From NCBI RefSeq assembly GCF_002101585.1, contig NZ_LQOT01000014.1, positions 30,925 through 94,924 on the forward strand: a stretch of 64,000 nt of DNA, written 5' to 3'. The position numbers were made by a program, and so were the translations under genes. Shown here in pieces: positions 26,052 to 34,871 of the stretch. Position 1 is the first letter of the stretch; each line of letters starts with the position of its first letter. The notes under the pieces are model-generated. The model was not told the origin of the DNA and did not search any database. It saw only the letters and a list, made by a program, of their open reading frames with translations. The DNA comes from Mycolicibacter engbaekii (GTDB taxonomy: Bacteria; Actinomycetota; Actinomycetes; Mycobacteriales; Mycobacteriaceae).

Positions 26052-26860
26052 CCGACGCGTCCTCGGGTGCGCCGATCGATCGGCAGGCCGATCCGGCGGT
26101 CGAGGCGACACCGGAAAGCGAGGTGGCGGGCGACGCCACCGGGGCGGACGCCGATGTGGACACTGGCGCCGAAGCCGAAGCCGAAGCCGAAGTCGAAGTC
26201 GAAGCCGAAGCCGAAGCCGAAGTCGAAGCCGAAGCCGAAGCCGAGGCCGAAGCCGAGGCTGAGGGTGAGGGTGAGGGTGACGCCGAAGCCGAAGCTGGAG
26301 AGCAGGATCAGCCCGGGGCCGCGGGTGCGCCGGTACGCCGGCGCGGTATCGGCGTCCGGGTAGCCGTCGCCGTCTCGGCCGCGGCATTCATCGGCGCCGC
26401 GGCATTCGCGGGTGCCGCGGCGCAGCCCTACCTGCGCGACCGGGCGGAGGTGGCTATCAAGCTGGACATCGCCCGGACAGCGGCTCGGGCGATCCACACG
26501 CTGTGGAACTACACGCCCGAGAACATGGACTCGCTGCCGGATCGGGCCGCGATGTACCTCAGCGGTGATCTGGAAGCCCAGTACCGCAAGTTCATCGACG
26601 CCATCGCCGACAGCAACAAGCAGGCCCGCGTCACCGACACCACCGAGATCGTCGGTGCGGCCGTCGAAACCCTCGATGGGCCCGAGGCCACCGTGATCGT
26701 CTACACCAACACCACAGCCACCAGTGAGCTGAGCAGATCGATCCCGCAGATCAAGTACCTGACCTACCGGCTGTTCATGAAGCGGGATCAGAACCGTTGG
26801 GTGGTCACCAGGATGCCCACCATCACCTCACTGGACCTCACCCCCCGTCTGCAGGGCTGA
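26048..26860 (+). CDS. Mce-associated membrane protein with Ala-Glu repeat, Rv0178-like
   Basis: A 270-residue Mas protein. After a short N-terminus, residues 41-82 are an almost pure run of Ala-Glu, Val-Glu and Gly-Glu pairs. A membrane segment (about 101-125) and an exported domain with MYLSGDLEAQYRKFIDAI and NRWVVTRMPTITSLDL follow. GTG 26048 overlaps the upstream stop; a longer frame to 25985 would run inside the previous gene. The acidic repeat lies on the cytosolic side. It is the last mce1-operon gene. Confidence 0.85.
   Translation: MTDASSGAPIDRQADPAVEATPESEVAGDATGADADVDTGAEAEAEAEVEVEAEAEAEVEAEAEAEAEAEAEGEGEGDAEAEAGEQDQPGAAGAPVRRRGIGVRVAVAVSAAAFIGAAAFAGAAAQPYLRDRAEVAIKLDIARTAARAIHTLWNYTPENMDSLPDRAAMYLSGDLEAQYRKFIDAIADSNKQARVTDTTEIVGAAVETLDGPEATVIVYTNTTATSELSRSIPQIKYLTYRLFMKRDQNRWVVTRMPTITSLDLTPRLQG
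26168..26293 (+). repeat. Hexanucleotide repeat, about 21 units of GCCGAA and variants
   Basis: From 26168 the sequence runs as GCCGAA units, with GTCGAA in units 5, 6 and 10 and GAG or GGT variants near the end. All changes keep the reading frame, encoding alternating Ala/Val/Gly and Glu. Such a repeat is prone to slippage in steps of six bases, which would change length without a frameshift. Confidence 0.9.
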
Positions 26861-26889
26861 GCGCGGGCGCCGGCCGGAGGTAGCGGAGT

Positions 26890-27558
26890 ATGCCGATCGC
26901 GTCGCCGTTGTCGCGACGGCGCACCGTGGTGGCCCTGCTGTTGTTGACGTTCGCCACCGGCCTTGTCGACGCGGTCAGTGTGCTGGTACTCGGGCGCGTC
27001 TTCGTGGCGAATATGACCGGCAACGCGATCTTCTTGGGTTTTCTGTTCGTGCCCGGCACCGGTTTTGACCTGACCGCCGCGATGGTCGCAATCGGCGGGT
27101 TCCTCACCGGCGCGGTGATCAGCGGCCGACTGTTCCGAATGTATGGCAACCCCAATCCCCGGCGCTGGCTGACGGTTGCGCTGAGTCTGGAGGCGGCCCT
27201 GCTCCTGCTGCTGGCCGCCCTGGCCGGCCTCGGGGTGTTGCGCTACGCCGACACCAGCAAGTTCGTGTTGATCGCCGGTTTGGCCGTGGCGTTCGGGGTG
27301 CAGAACTCGACTGCCCGCCAATTCGGAATCCAGGAGCTCTACACCACGGTGCTCACCTCGACGATCGTCGGCATCGGTGTGGACAGCCGGCTGGCCGGGG
27401 GGAGGGCGGACCGCCAAAACCTGCGCTACACCGTCGTTTTCGTGATGATCCTGGGTGCCGTCGTCGGCGCGACCCTCACGCACGTGTTCGTGGCGCCCAT
27501 CATCGCGATGGCAGGTGCGGTGGTATTGGTGAGCCTGGCCCTCTTCCGCTACGGGTAG
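26890..27558 (+). CDS. DUF1275 (YoaK-type) membrane protein
   Basis: A 222-residue polytopic protein of the DUF1275 family with about six membrane segments. The hallmark TFATGLVDAVSVLVLGRVF and VANMTGNAIFLG near the N-terminus and VQNSTARQFG in the middle are typical. GGAG precedes the ATG by about 3 bases, with a second GGAGG further up. It follows mas1D by 29 bases and may be read through from the mce1 operon. It ends 18 bases from the end of the opposing operon. Its substrate is unknown. Confidence 0.85.
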   Translation: MPIASPLSRRRTVVALLLLTFATGLVDAVSVLVLGRVFVANMTGNAIFLGFLFVPGTGFDLTAAMVAIGGFLTGAVISGRLFRMYGNPNPRRWLTVALSLEAALLLLLAALAGLGVLRYADTSKFVLIAGLAVAFGVQNSTARQFGIQELYTTVLTSTIVGIGVDSRLAGGRADRQNLRYTVVFVMILGAVVGATLTHVFVAPIIAMAGAVVLVSLALFRYG

Positions 27559-27575
27559 ACCGGCGCCCGTGCCTT

Positions 27576-28361
27576 TCAGGAACCGCCGTACTCCGGACGC
27601 AGGATCGAACTCAGTGCCGACAGCGGAATGTGCGCCTGCACGTTGCCGCCGTCCATGAACCACTGCATCTGGTTGTACTGGATCGGACTGTCGTGTCCGA
27701 CCGGATAGTCGGGCATGTACAGAATCAGCTCATCGGGGGTCAGAGCCCAGGACCGGTATCCGCCCGAGAAAACCTTGTCGGGTGTGAAGCGCTCCGGGAC
27801 GAAGGGGTATTCGCCCGGACGGTGCTCCCAGAACGCCCGGTCCAGCGCCTCGACGATGTAGGGCTCACCGAGTTGCGGGATCACCGCGAGCGGGTCGACT
27901 CCGGGTTTGGTGATGTCCGTCAACTGCAGCTGCCGGCCACCGGGCCCCATATCGAAGGTGAAGGTGCGGTAGGCGTTGTTGATGTAGGGGCCCTCGGCGT
28001 GGTAGTCCTCGTGGAAGACCACGGTCAGCGCTTTGCCGTGCTGAAAAATCTCGTAGTTCTCGTTGCCCCAACTGTCGACGACCATCGACACACCTTTGGT
28101 GCGCCAATTGGTGAACAACTTCGACAGGTACTCGCGGATCGGGGGACCGGCGACCGGATGGTCGACGAGATCGCCGGGCACCGCCATCCGGATGTAGCGG
28201 GTGGCCAGTCGTTCCGAGTGCACGTCGGTGGTGCAGAAATGGCCGTCCCAGTTGCCGCCCAGGCCGTCGCAAAACGACGGCGCCGAAGCGCCGACCGTCG
28301 GTGCCGCAGACACCGCAAATGTTGCGGCAAGCACGCCCGTCAGTAACCGGGTCGCCCACAT
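27576..28361 (-). CDS. Exported MPT64/RsiV-like (DUF3298-type) protein
   Basis: A 261-residue exported protein. A signal peptide ends near GASA (residue 27). Mature residues 29-41 have FCDGLGGNWDGHFC, a short cysteine-bounded motif as in mannan-binding-type mycobacterial proteins. The rest resembles MPT64 and the RsiV/DUF3298 fold, with TFTFDMGPGGRQLQLTDI, DPLAVIPQL and AHIPLSALSSILRP. AGGAGG lies directly before the ATG and overlaps the stop of the Mce-associated gene, so it is the last gene of the second mce operon. Catalytic activity is not predictable. Confidence 0.75.
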   Translation of the reverse strand: MWATRLLTGVLAATFAVSAAPTVGASAPSFCDGLGGNWDGHFCTTDVHSERLATRYIRMAVPGDLVDHPVAGPPIREYLSKLFTNWRTKGVSMVVDSWGNENYEIFQHGKALTVVFHEDYHAEGPYINNAYRTFTFDMGPGGRQLQLTDITKPGVDPLAVIPQLGEPYIVEALDRAFWEHRPGEYPFVPERFTPDKVFSGGYRSWALTPDELILYMPDYPVGHDSPIQYNQMQWFMDGGNVQAHIPLSALSSILRPEYGGS

Positions 28362-28371
28362 AGCTTGCCTC

Positions 28372-29034
28372 CTAAGGCAATTCCACTTTGCTCGCCAGCC
28401 ACCGGCCGTCGACTTTCTCCATCGTCATCTTCATTCGGCTGCGGTCCACCCGCGGGTCCGGGCGGGTGGAGTTGGTGATGGTCTGGTTGACCATCAGCAG
28501 CACCACCACTTTGTCCGGGGAACCGGACTGCACTGCCGACTCCACTACGGTGCCGTGTGCTGCGGCCTTGTTGTCGATCAGCAACTGTCGCAGCTGCACA
28601 CTGGCCTTGGTGTAGGTGTCCTTGAACTCCCCGGTCGCACCATTGAGGACCGCGTTGAAGTCGTCATCGACCTTGTTGGAGTCGATGCTGGTCAACACCT
28701 GGGCGTAGTCCACGGCTGCCGCTCGCGCGGCCGCCTCCGCTGAGGACACCTGATGCTGTTGCCACAGTTGCCAGCCCAGCCCGGCAACCGACCCGAACAC
28801 CACGCCGTAGACCGCCGCGACGGCCACGGCGCGCCACAGGTGCCGGCGCTTCCACAGCGGCACTCCGGCCGTCGCCGGTGCGACGTCCTCGGCAGGCGCC
28901 GGGGCGGCCGGTTCGTCGGCGGATTTGTCGGCGGCCGATTCCTCGGTGCCGGCTACTTTCGGCGACTCCGGATCATCGACAGCGGGTTGCTTCTTTTCTG
29001 CCCGGTCCGGCGTCGGCTCATCAGCGGTGCTCAC
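28372..29034 (-). CDS. Mce-associated membrane protein of second mce operon
   Basis: A 220-residue Mas protein: disordered acidic N-terminus of about 60 residues, membrane segment about 66-88, exported domain with NGATGEFKDTYTKASVQLRQ and the closing MTMEKVDGRWLASKVELP. The GTG start has AAGGAG upstream. It follows mceF by 19 bases. It is clearly paralogous to the gene at 39236, which lies on the other side of the operon. Confidence 0.85.
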   Translation of the reverse strand: MSTADEPTPDRAEKKQPAVDDPESPKVAGTEESAADKSADEPAAPAPAEDVAPATAGVPLWKRRHLWRAVAVAAVYGVVFGSVAGLGWQLWQQHQVSSAEAAARAAAVDYAQVLTSIDSNKVDDDFNAVLNGATGEFKDTYTKASVQLRQLLIDNKAAAHGTVVESAVQSGSPDKVVVLLMVNQTITNSTRPDPRVDRSRMKMTMEKVDGRWLASKVELP

Positions 29035-29053
29035 CGCGGTGTCTCCTTGAACA

Positions 29054-30304
29054 TCAGCGGGGCGGGTCGATCAACAGCGGTGGCCCGCCGTACGGGGTCG
29101 GAATTGTGTACCGGCCCTTGGGGGTGGGATCCGTGGTCGCGGCGAGGTCGGCTCCCGGGGGTGGGCCTGCGGTGTCGTCTCCCGGTGGCCGTGGCGCATT
29201 GTGGGCGCCGCGCACCAAAACCGACTGATCGGTGTCGCGGCAGTAGCCGTACAGGTACGGCTCCGGGAAGTCCGCCGCTGAGGGCGCGCGCCGTGGCACG
29301 CCGTAGTCGCAGGTGTAGCGGGGGTAGATGTCCACCGTGGTCCACATGCCGTCCTCGCGGATCACCGAGCTGAGCGCTTCCAACGTCGAACCGCGGTAGT
29401 TGGGGAACAGCGCGTTGAGCGCTGGTACCCGGACATAGAGCAGCTGAGACACGGTGGCCAGGTTGCCCAACAGGCCCACCATGACGTCGGAGTTGTCATC
29501 GAAGACGCTGTCGACGCCCGACAACATTCCGGGTGCCTGATCGAGCAGCTGGTTGTAACCGCCGATCATCGGAGTGATTCCCCGAAACACCTTGTCCAGG
29601 TTCGCCGCGGTCGAGGCCATACCGTTGTTGACGTCGCTGAGCATGGTCAGCACCACGCGGCTCGACTTGAGCAGGCTCACCGTCTCCGGCAGCACCGAAT
29701 CCAGGGTGGACAACAGGAAGGACCCACCGTCAACGATGTCGGTGAGCTTGCGCGGGCCCTCGTCGGAAAGGCTGAGCTCCTTCTTGATCAGCTCCATCTT
29801 GCGGGTGTCGGTCTGTGCGAGCATGCCGTCCGCGTCGGCGAGCAACTGCGAAATCGGGATCGGCGTGGTGGCGTGATCTTTCGAGACCACGCTGCCGCGC
29901 GTCAGATAAGGCCCGGAACTCGACGGCGGCTCGAAGTCGATGTACTGCTCACCGGCCGCCGAGAGTCCGGAGACGCGCACCGGGCTGTCGGCGGGAATCT
30001 TCACCTTGGAGTCGATGTTGACGACCGCGTCGACGCCCCCACTGGTGACGCGCAGCGACTCGATGCGGCCTACCGGCACACCGCGCACCGACACGTCCTG
30101 ATTGGCGAGCAGGCCGCCGGAATCGGGCAGGGCGATGGTGATCTGGTAGGTGGACCGCGCCGGATTCACCCGCAGTGCGCCCACCAGGAGATACCCACTC
30201 GCTACCACCAGCGTCATCGCGAGTGCGATGCCCGACAGCAGGTTCTTGCGGCGGTATCCGGCCCGGACCAGTGCGACGATCCGACGGCTCAGTGCATCGA
30301 TCAT
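29054..30304 (-). CDS. Mce family protein, F position, second mce operon
   Basis: A 416-residue Mce protein: anchor about residues 22-44, MlaD domain about 50-125 (NQDVSVRGVPVGRIESL; SGLSAAGEQYIDFEPP), helical part to about 320, then PRYTCDYGVPRR and a Pro-rich end. The pattern SAxGEQYIDF is typical of F-position Mce proteins. The ATG overlaps the stop of the lipoprotein gene as ATGA. Confidence 0.88.
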   Translation of the reverse strand: MIDALSRRIVALVRAGYRRKNLLSGIALAMTLVVASGYLLVGALRVNPARSTYQITIALPDSGGLLANQDVSVRGVPVGRIESLRVTSGGVDAVVNIDSKVKIPADSPVRVSGLSAAGEQYIDFEPPSSSGPYLTRGSVVSKDHATTPIPISQLLADADGMLAQTDTRKMELIKKELSLSDEGPRKLTDIVDGGSFLLSTLDSVLPETVSLLKSSRVVLTMLSDVNNGMASTAANLDKVFRGITPMIGGYNQLLDQAPGMLSGVDSVFDDNSDVMVGLLGNLATVSQLLYVRVPALNALFPNYRGSTLEALSSVIREDGMWTTVDIYPRYTCDYGVPRRAPSAADFPEPYLYGYCRDTDQSVLVRGAHNAPRPPGDDTAGPPPGADLAATTDPTPKGRYTIPTPYGGPPLLIDPPR

Positions 30305-31548
30305 GGCCGCGGCCCCTGTTCGACAAGGCCGGCCTGTGCCGCCTCCATCTCAAGTTCAGCGGGGGTGGGAGGCATCGGGGGACCGATAGCCGTCCAGGGT
30401 GCCTGCCCCATATCCGAATCGGGCCCGCGACCGACCACGCGTTCCTGCAGACGCCACAGCGCATACTTGATCGACCCGGCCATTTTGGCCCAGTCGTAGC
30501 GCTTCGGGCCGTGGAAGGCCGGGTCGCCCTTGAATCCGGCATCGGGCATCGAACCCCACACCAGGCGATCGATGCTGGCATGTACCGCCGCCCCGGTGCC
30601 CGCCGTGATCTTGATCATCGGCGCCATCAGCCGGTTCAGCGCGTACAGGCTGATGTCGGGATCGGTGGCCATGTCGTTCCAGGCGCTGGCGAGCACGTTG
30701 GCGTCCTTGACGAAACTGTGCCCCGAGTCGTCGGTGCCGGCGATCGACGGGAACCGGGCCAGTTGTCGGCTGGTGGCACCGAGTTGTTCGACGAGGTCGG
30801 CGATCTGGGTGGTGTTGTCAACCATCGTGTCGGTGGCTGGGCCCGCCGCGTTGAGCACGGCTGTGAGCGCCGCGCTGCGGGAGTCGAGGCGCTCTGCGAG
30901 CTGGCTGGTTTCACGCAGCGACGACTCGATCTCACCCGAACGGGCGTTGAGCTTTCGCAGCAGGTCGTTCGACTGGGTGATCAGTTTGCCGAGCGCCTGG
31001 CCCTGGTCGCCGGTCGCCTTCCCGGCGCCGTTGATGATGTTGGTGAAGTTCTGCACCGCGCCGCCGTTGACCAGCAGCGCCGCCGAACTCAACACCGACT
31101 CGACGGTGGCCGCAGAGGCGGTGGACTCCAGGCCGATCGTGTCGCCATCTGAGAGCAGCGGCGCCGACGGATCGACCGGCACCGGCGGCTTGATCGCCAC
31201 GAACACGTCACCGAGCGGTGTCGCCGAACGCAACTCAGCGGTGCTGCCCGCGGGAATCCGGACACCGTCCATAATGCGCAGTGTGGTGACGGCGGTGTAG
31301 TTGCGGGCGACCATCGACTCCATCTGACCGACGTCGGCGCCGGCAAGCTTGACCTTGGCGTGCCCGGGCAGGTTCAGGGCATTGCCGAACACCGCGGTGA
31401 TCTGATAGCCGCCGCGGCCGATCCCCGGCGCCGGCAGTGGCAGGCTGTCCAGCCCACTGGTGCCGCACCCGGCCACCGACGAGGCGATGACCGCGCCGCA
31501 CAGCAGCGCTGCGGCGGTCCTCGGTGCCCTTCTCCATCGCGATGTCAC
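30301..31548 (-). CDS. Mce family lipoprotein, E position, second mce operon
   Basis: A 415-residue Mce lipoprotein with lipobox VAGC (Cys28), then the E-type opening GLDSLPLPAPG and an MlaD domain about 48-125 (HAKVKLAGADVGQMESM; SATPLGDVFVAIKPP). The helical region has LRETSQLAERLDSRSAALTA. The GTG start lies three bases after the stop of the upstream mce gene. Confidence 0.88.
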   Translation of the reverse strand: MTSRWRRAPRTAAALLCGAVIASSVAGCGTSGLDSLPLPAPGIGRGGYQITAVFGNALNLPGHAKVKLAGADVGQMESMVARNYTAVTTLRIMDGVRIPAGSTAELRSATPLGDVFVAIKPPVPVDPSAPLLSDGDTIGLESTASAATVESVLSSAALLVNGGAVQNFTNIINGAGKATGDQGQALGKLITQSNDLLRKLNARSGEIESSLRETSQLAERLDSRSAALTAVLNAAGPATDTMVDNTTQIADLVEQLGATSRQLARFPSIAGTDDSGHSFVKDANVLASAWNDMATDPDISLYALNRLMAPMIKITAGTGAAVHASIDRLVWGSMPDAGFKGDPAFHGPKRYDWAKMAGSIKYALWRLQERVVGRGPDSDMGQAPWTAIGPPMPPTPAELEMEAAQAGLVEQGPRP

Positions 31549-31550
31549 GT

Positions 31551-32753
31551 CTACTGTCCCATCATCGAAAGTCCGTCGAGGATATAGGTAAGGCCGAAGT
31601 CCGGGCCGTAGTCAGCCAACGTTCCCGTGCCGCAACCCAACTGCCGAAGGTGCATCATGTTGCACATTTCTTTGGTGCTTTGGGTCTCGACGAGAATCTT
31701 GTCGACCAGTGCGTGCAGGCGGACCGCGCCGTTGTTGGTGTCGACGGCGTTGTAGAGGTTCTCCAACGTCATCGGCAGCACATTGATGAGCTCCGCCAGT
31801 TCGCGCCTTTTGTCCGCCATGGTCGTCAAGGCGATGTCACCGTTGATCACACTCTGCTTGAGGTGGTCCCGATTGGCCTGAATCAGCGATGTTGCCTGGG
31901 TCACGACCTCGTTGAGCATACGGCCGGTGCGCCCGGTCCCGAAGTCTTCATCGGCAAGCATCTGACTCAACTGCCGGGTGGTGGAACCGAATTGCCGCAA
32001 CTTCGCGTCGTTGCGAGCCGCGGCGTCCATCAGGGAGCTGAGGTTGGTGATGATCGTCGTCAGCTGATCGCCGGTCGCCTCGCCGCGGTCGGAGCTGAGT
32101 CGTAGTGCGAGCGACAGCTCGCTCAACGCTGATTTGATCTGCTCGCCGTTGCCGTCGGCGATATCGGCACCGGCATTGATCACGTCGGCCACTGGTCCGT
32201 TGCCCTTGCCGTCGCCGCCGAGGGACTTCGAAACCTTGTCCAGCATGTCCAGCACGCGGTCGAACGCGACGGGCGTCCGAGTGCGGTTCAAACCGATGGT
32301 GGAGTGGTTGGGCAGAACCGGTCCGCCGGTATAGGCCGGGGTCAGCTCGATCTGGCGTGCGGTCAGGATCGAGGTGTTGATGGTCACGGCGTTCACATCG
32401 GCGGGAATCTTCACCCGTCGGTCGACGCTGAGTTCAGCCTCGACGTATTCGCCCTTGGGAGTAACCTTTTTGACTTTGCCGACCGGCATACCGAGAACCG
32501 CTACGACATTGTCCTCGTAGAGCCCTGCGGCACTGTCGAATTGGGCTGTGACAGTGATATGTCCGCCGAATGGATTGAAGTGGTAGGCGGCCACAGCGCC
32601 GGCGACCAGTGCCCCCGCGACCAGCGCCGTCACCATGGCCTTGACGCCGCGCCGGCGCACCGGGGTGCCGGAAGGCTGGGCCACAGGAGTTGTGCGCTCC
32701 GTGTCGGCGGGCTCTTCGATCGGGTCGTCGGCGGTAGTCGGCGGCGCGCTCAT
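31551..32753 (-). CDS. Mce family protein, D position, second mce operon
   Basis: A 400-residue Mce protein with a hydrophilic N-terminus of about 35 residues, anchor about 36-58, MlaD domain about 65-140 (EDNVVAVLGMPVGKVKKV; INTSILTARQIELTPAY) and a helical body with paired cysteines near the end (MCNMMHLRQLGCGTG). The ATG overlaps the stop of the C-position gene as ATGA. Confidence 0.88.
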   Translation of the reverse strand: MSAPPTTADDPIEEPADTERTTPVAQPSGTPVRRRGVKAMVTALVAGALVAGAVAAYHFNPFGGHITVTAQFDSAAGLYEDNVVAVLGMPVGKVKKVTPKGEYVEAELSVDRRVKIPADVNAVTINTSILTARQIELTPAYTGGPVLPNHSTIGLNRTRTPVAFDRVLDMLDKVSKSLGGDGKGNGPVADVINAGADIADGNGEQIKSALSELSLALRLSSDRGEATGDQLTTIITNLSSLMDAAARNDAKLRQFGSTTRQLSQMLADEDFGTGRTGRMLNEVVTQATSLIQANRDHLKQSVINGDIALTTMADKRRELAELINVLPMTLENLYNAVDTNNGAVRLHALVDKILVETQSTKEMCNMMHLRQLGCGTGTLADYGPDFGLTYILDGLSMMGQ

Positions 32754-33799
32754 TTGCAGTCCTTGTAGTACTCAATCATGCCGAATTGCTTGGCGCGTCC
32801 GCTGATCGCGCACATCCACGAGTCGTTCAGCAGACCGTTCCCGGCGAAGAACTCGATACCGGGCCCGTAGCCGGTCGCGTTGGTCGCCCCCCGCAACGCG
32901 GGTGGTGCGGCTTGGAGCACGCTGCGCACCAGGTCGTCATGTTGGCCGAGCATGTCGGACAGCGCACGAATGTTGGCCAGCATGTCGTCGAGCATCGACC
33001 GGTCCTTGACCACAACGTTGTTGAGCTGGCCGGCCAGAGTGGTCAGGGCCGACAACATGGCGTGGAAGGTGTTCTGACGCGCCACCAGTTCCCCCAGGAA
33101 ATCCTGGCCTTGATCGACCAGATTGCCCAGGCTTGTCTGCTGGTTGTGCAGCGTATTGGCCACCCGCTGGGTGCTGGCCAACAAGGTGCCGAGCTCGTCA
33201 CGTCGATCGGCGGTGATCTTGGCGAGTGCGTGCAGGTTGGCCATGGCCTGGGGAACCACCGGCGGAAGGCCGCTCATCTGTCGCCCGAGCACCGCCAGCG
33301 ACTGGGCGAACTGGTCGGAGTCGATCTGGTCGAAGGTGGTGGTAGCGTCCTCCAACAGCGACTCGAGGTCGTAGGGCACTTCGGTCTGGGAGAGCGGAAT
33401 CCGCTTGCCGGGCAGCGCGCCGGGGCCGTCGGGCTCCAGTCGCAAATACCGCGAGCCGAGGATCGTCATCACCTGGATCTTCGCCCGGGTGTCCTTGCCC
33501 AATGGGACATTGTTGCGAACTGTGAGACCGGCCTCGACGTGGTCACCGGCGAGCTTCATGCTCGATACCCGACCCACCTCGATGCCGGCCACCATGATCG
33601 GGTTCCCGGGAGACAGCGCGGCGGCCTGGGCAAACTCCGCGGTGTAGCGGGTATAGCCGAAGCCGAGCACCTTGACGAACAGTGCCGCAGCCACGACCAC
33701 GGCGACCACCGCCAGTGCGCAGAAACCCAGCCAGGTGGTGTTGTAAGACTCCAGGGGCCGGCTGCGCCACTGGCCGACGAGTCGTTTGATGCTAGCCAT
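32750..33799 (-). CDS. Mce family protein, C position, second mce operon
   Basis: A 349-residue Mce protein: anchor about residues 24-47, MlaD domain about 52-130 (SPGNPIMVAGIEVGRVSSM; QVMTILGSRYLRLEP), helical body, and a C-terminus SWMCAISGRAKQFGMIEYYKDCK with two cysteines. Unlike mce1C it has no Pro-rich tail. The ATG lies inside the last codons of the B-position gene (8-base overlap). Confidence 0.88.
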   Translation of the reverse strand: MASIKRLVGQWRSRPLESYNTTWLGFCALAVVAVVVAAALFVKVLGFGYTRYTAEFAQAAALSPGNPIMVAGIEVGRVSSMKLAGDHVEAGLTVRNNVPLGKDTRAKIQVMTILGSRYLRLEPDGPGALPGKRIPLSQTEVPYDLESLLEDATTTFDQIDSDQFAQSLAVLGRQMSGLPPVVPQAMANLHALAKITADRRDELGTLLASTQRVANTLHNQQTSLGNLVDQGQDFLGELVARQNTFHAMLSALTTLAGQLNNVVVKDRSMLDDMLANIRALSDMLGQHDDLVRSVLQAAPPALRGATNATGYGPGIEFFAGNGLLNDSWMCAISGRAKQFGMIEYYKDCK

Positions 33800-34871
33800 C
33801 GACGGTGTTCCTGCATCTCGGGGTGAACCAGGCTAGGTTCTCCATGGTGAGCGGGCGTGCGTTGCCAGGAGTCGCGGCGTTGATGATCATCGTGGTGAGG
33901 TCGTTTTGTCCCGGCAGGAAACCGGTGGCGTTCAAGTCGCACAGGTAGGCGATGCCGTAGGCCCCTTCGCCGAACATCCGGCCGAAGCCTTTGAGCAGCA
34001 GGGGCAGGTTGGCGCCGTTGAATGCCAGCTGCGGTTCGATGCTGGCAAGGTGTTTGGTGAAACCGGGTTCCCGGTTGATCATCTCTTCGAAGGACGGGAA
34101 GACTTCATCGGTGATCTTCGCGAGTTGTCGCGTCACCTGGGCCAGCGACCCGACCGAGGATTGCAACGCCGGGCGCCGGGCGTCCAGGTCGGCGACTGCC
34201 CGGCGTGCCTGTGTCAGTGCGTGATCCAACTGATCGTTCTGCCCGGCGATGGTCCCGGTGACCTTGTTGAGGCTGGTGATGAGGTCTCCGAGTACCTCGT
34301 CGCGCCCGGCCAGCGTCGCTGTCAGCGCTGAGGACTGATCCACCAGGGTGGCCATCGAGGCCTGGTCGCCCTGCAGCGACAAGATGACACCCTTGGTCAG
34401 ATCGTCGGCCTGCTTGGGATCCAGTAACGACATCAAAGGCTTGAAGCCGTTGAGCAGCGTTCCGACGTCGAAGGAGGGGTCGGTCTGGTCCACGCCGATC
34501 ACGCTGCCACGCGGCAGTTCTTCGGTGTTTTCGTTGCTGCCCAGCGACAGTCCGAGGTAGCGCTGGCCGATGATGTTCTGGTAGGTCACCGACGCGACGG
34601 TGTTGCCGTACAGCTTCTGGTCGCTTTGGACGATGAAGGAGACTTTCGCCAGCTTCCCGTCGAGTGCGACCTTCTCCACCCGGCCCACCCGGACCCCGGC
34701 CATCCGGACGTCGTCGCCTTCGCGCAGCCCGAACACGTCGGTGAACATCGCGGCGTACGGCGTCGTGGCTCCGGCCACATCGCGGCGCAAGGTGGCATAG
34801 ACCAGCCAGGTCAGCGCCATGGAGACAACCATGAACAAGGACAGCCCGATCAAAGGGCCCCGGAACCTCAC
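33792..34871 (-). CDS. Mce family protein, B position, second mce operon
   Basis: A 359-residue Mce protein: anchor about residues 8-28, MlaD domain about 36-112 (EGDDVRMAGVRVGRVEKV; YQNIIGQRYLGLSLG), then a helical region and the B-type ending (LCDLNATGFLPG; WFTPRCRNTVDG). The GTG overlaps the upstream stop as GTGA. Confidence 0.88.
   Translation of the reverse strand: MRFRGPLIGLSLFMVVSMALTWLVYATLRRDVAGATTPYAAMFTDVFGLREGDDVRMAGVRVGRVEKVALDGKLAKVSFIVQSDQKLYGNTVASVTYQNIIGQRYLGLSLGSNENTEELPRGSVIGVDQTDPSFDVGTLLNGFKPLMSLLDPKQADDLTKGVILSLQGDQASMATLVDQSSALTATLAGRDEVLGDLITSLNKVTGTIAGQNDQLDHALTQARRAVADLDARRPALQSSVGSLAQVTRQLAKITDEVFPSFEEMINREPGFTKHLASIEPQLAFNGANLPLLLKGFGRMFGEGAYGIAYLCDLNATGFLPGQNDLTTMIINAATPGNARPLTMENLAWFTPRCRNTVDG

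Noticed and set aside
26168..26293. The hexamer run as a CRISPR-like or non-coding repeat
   Set aside because: There are no spacers, and every unit keeps the reading frame of a Mce-associated protein.
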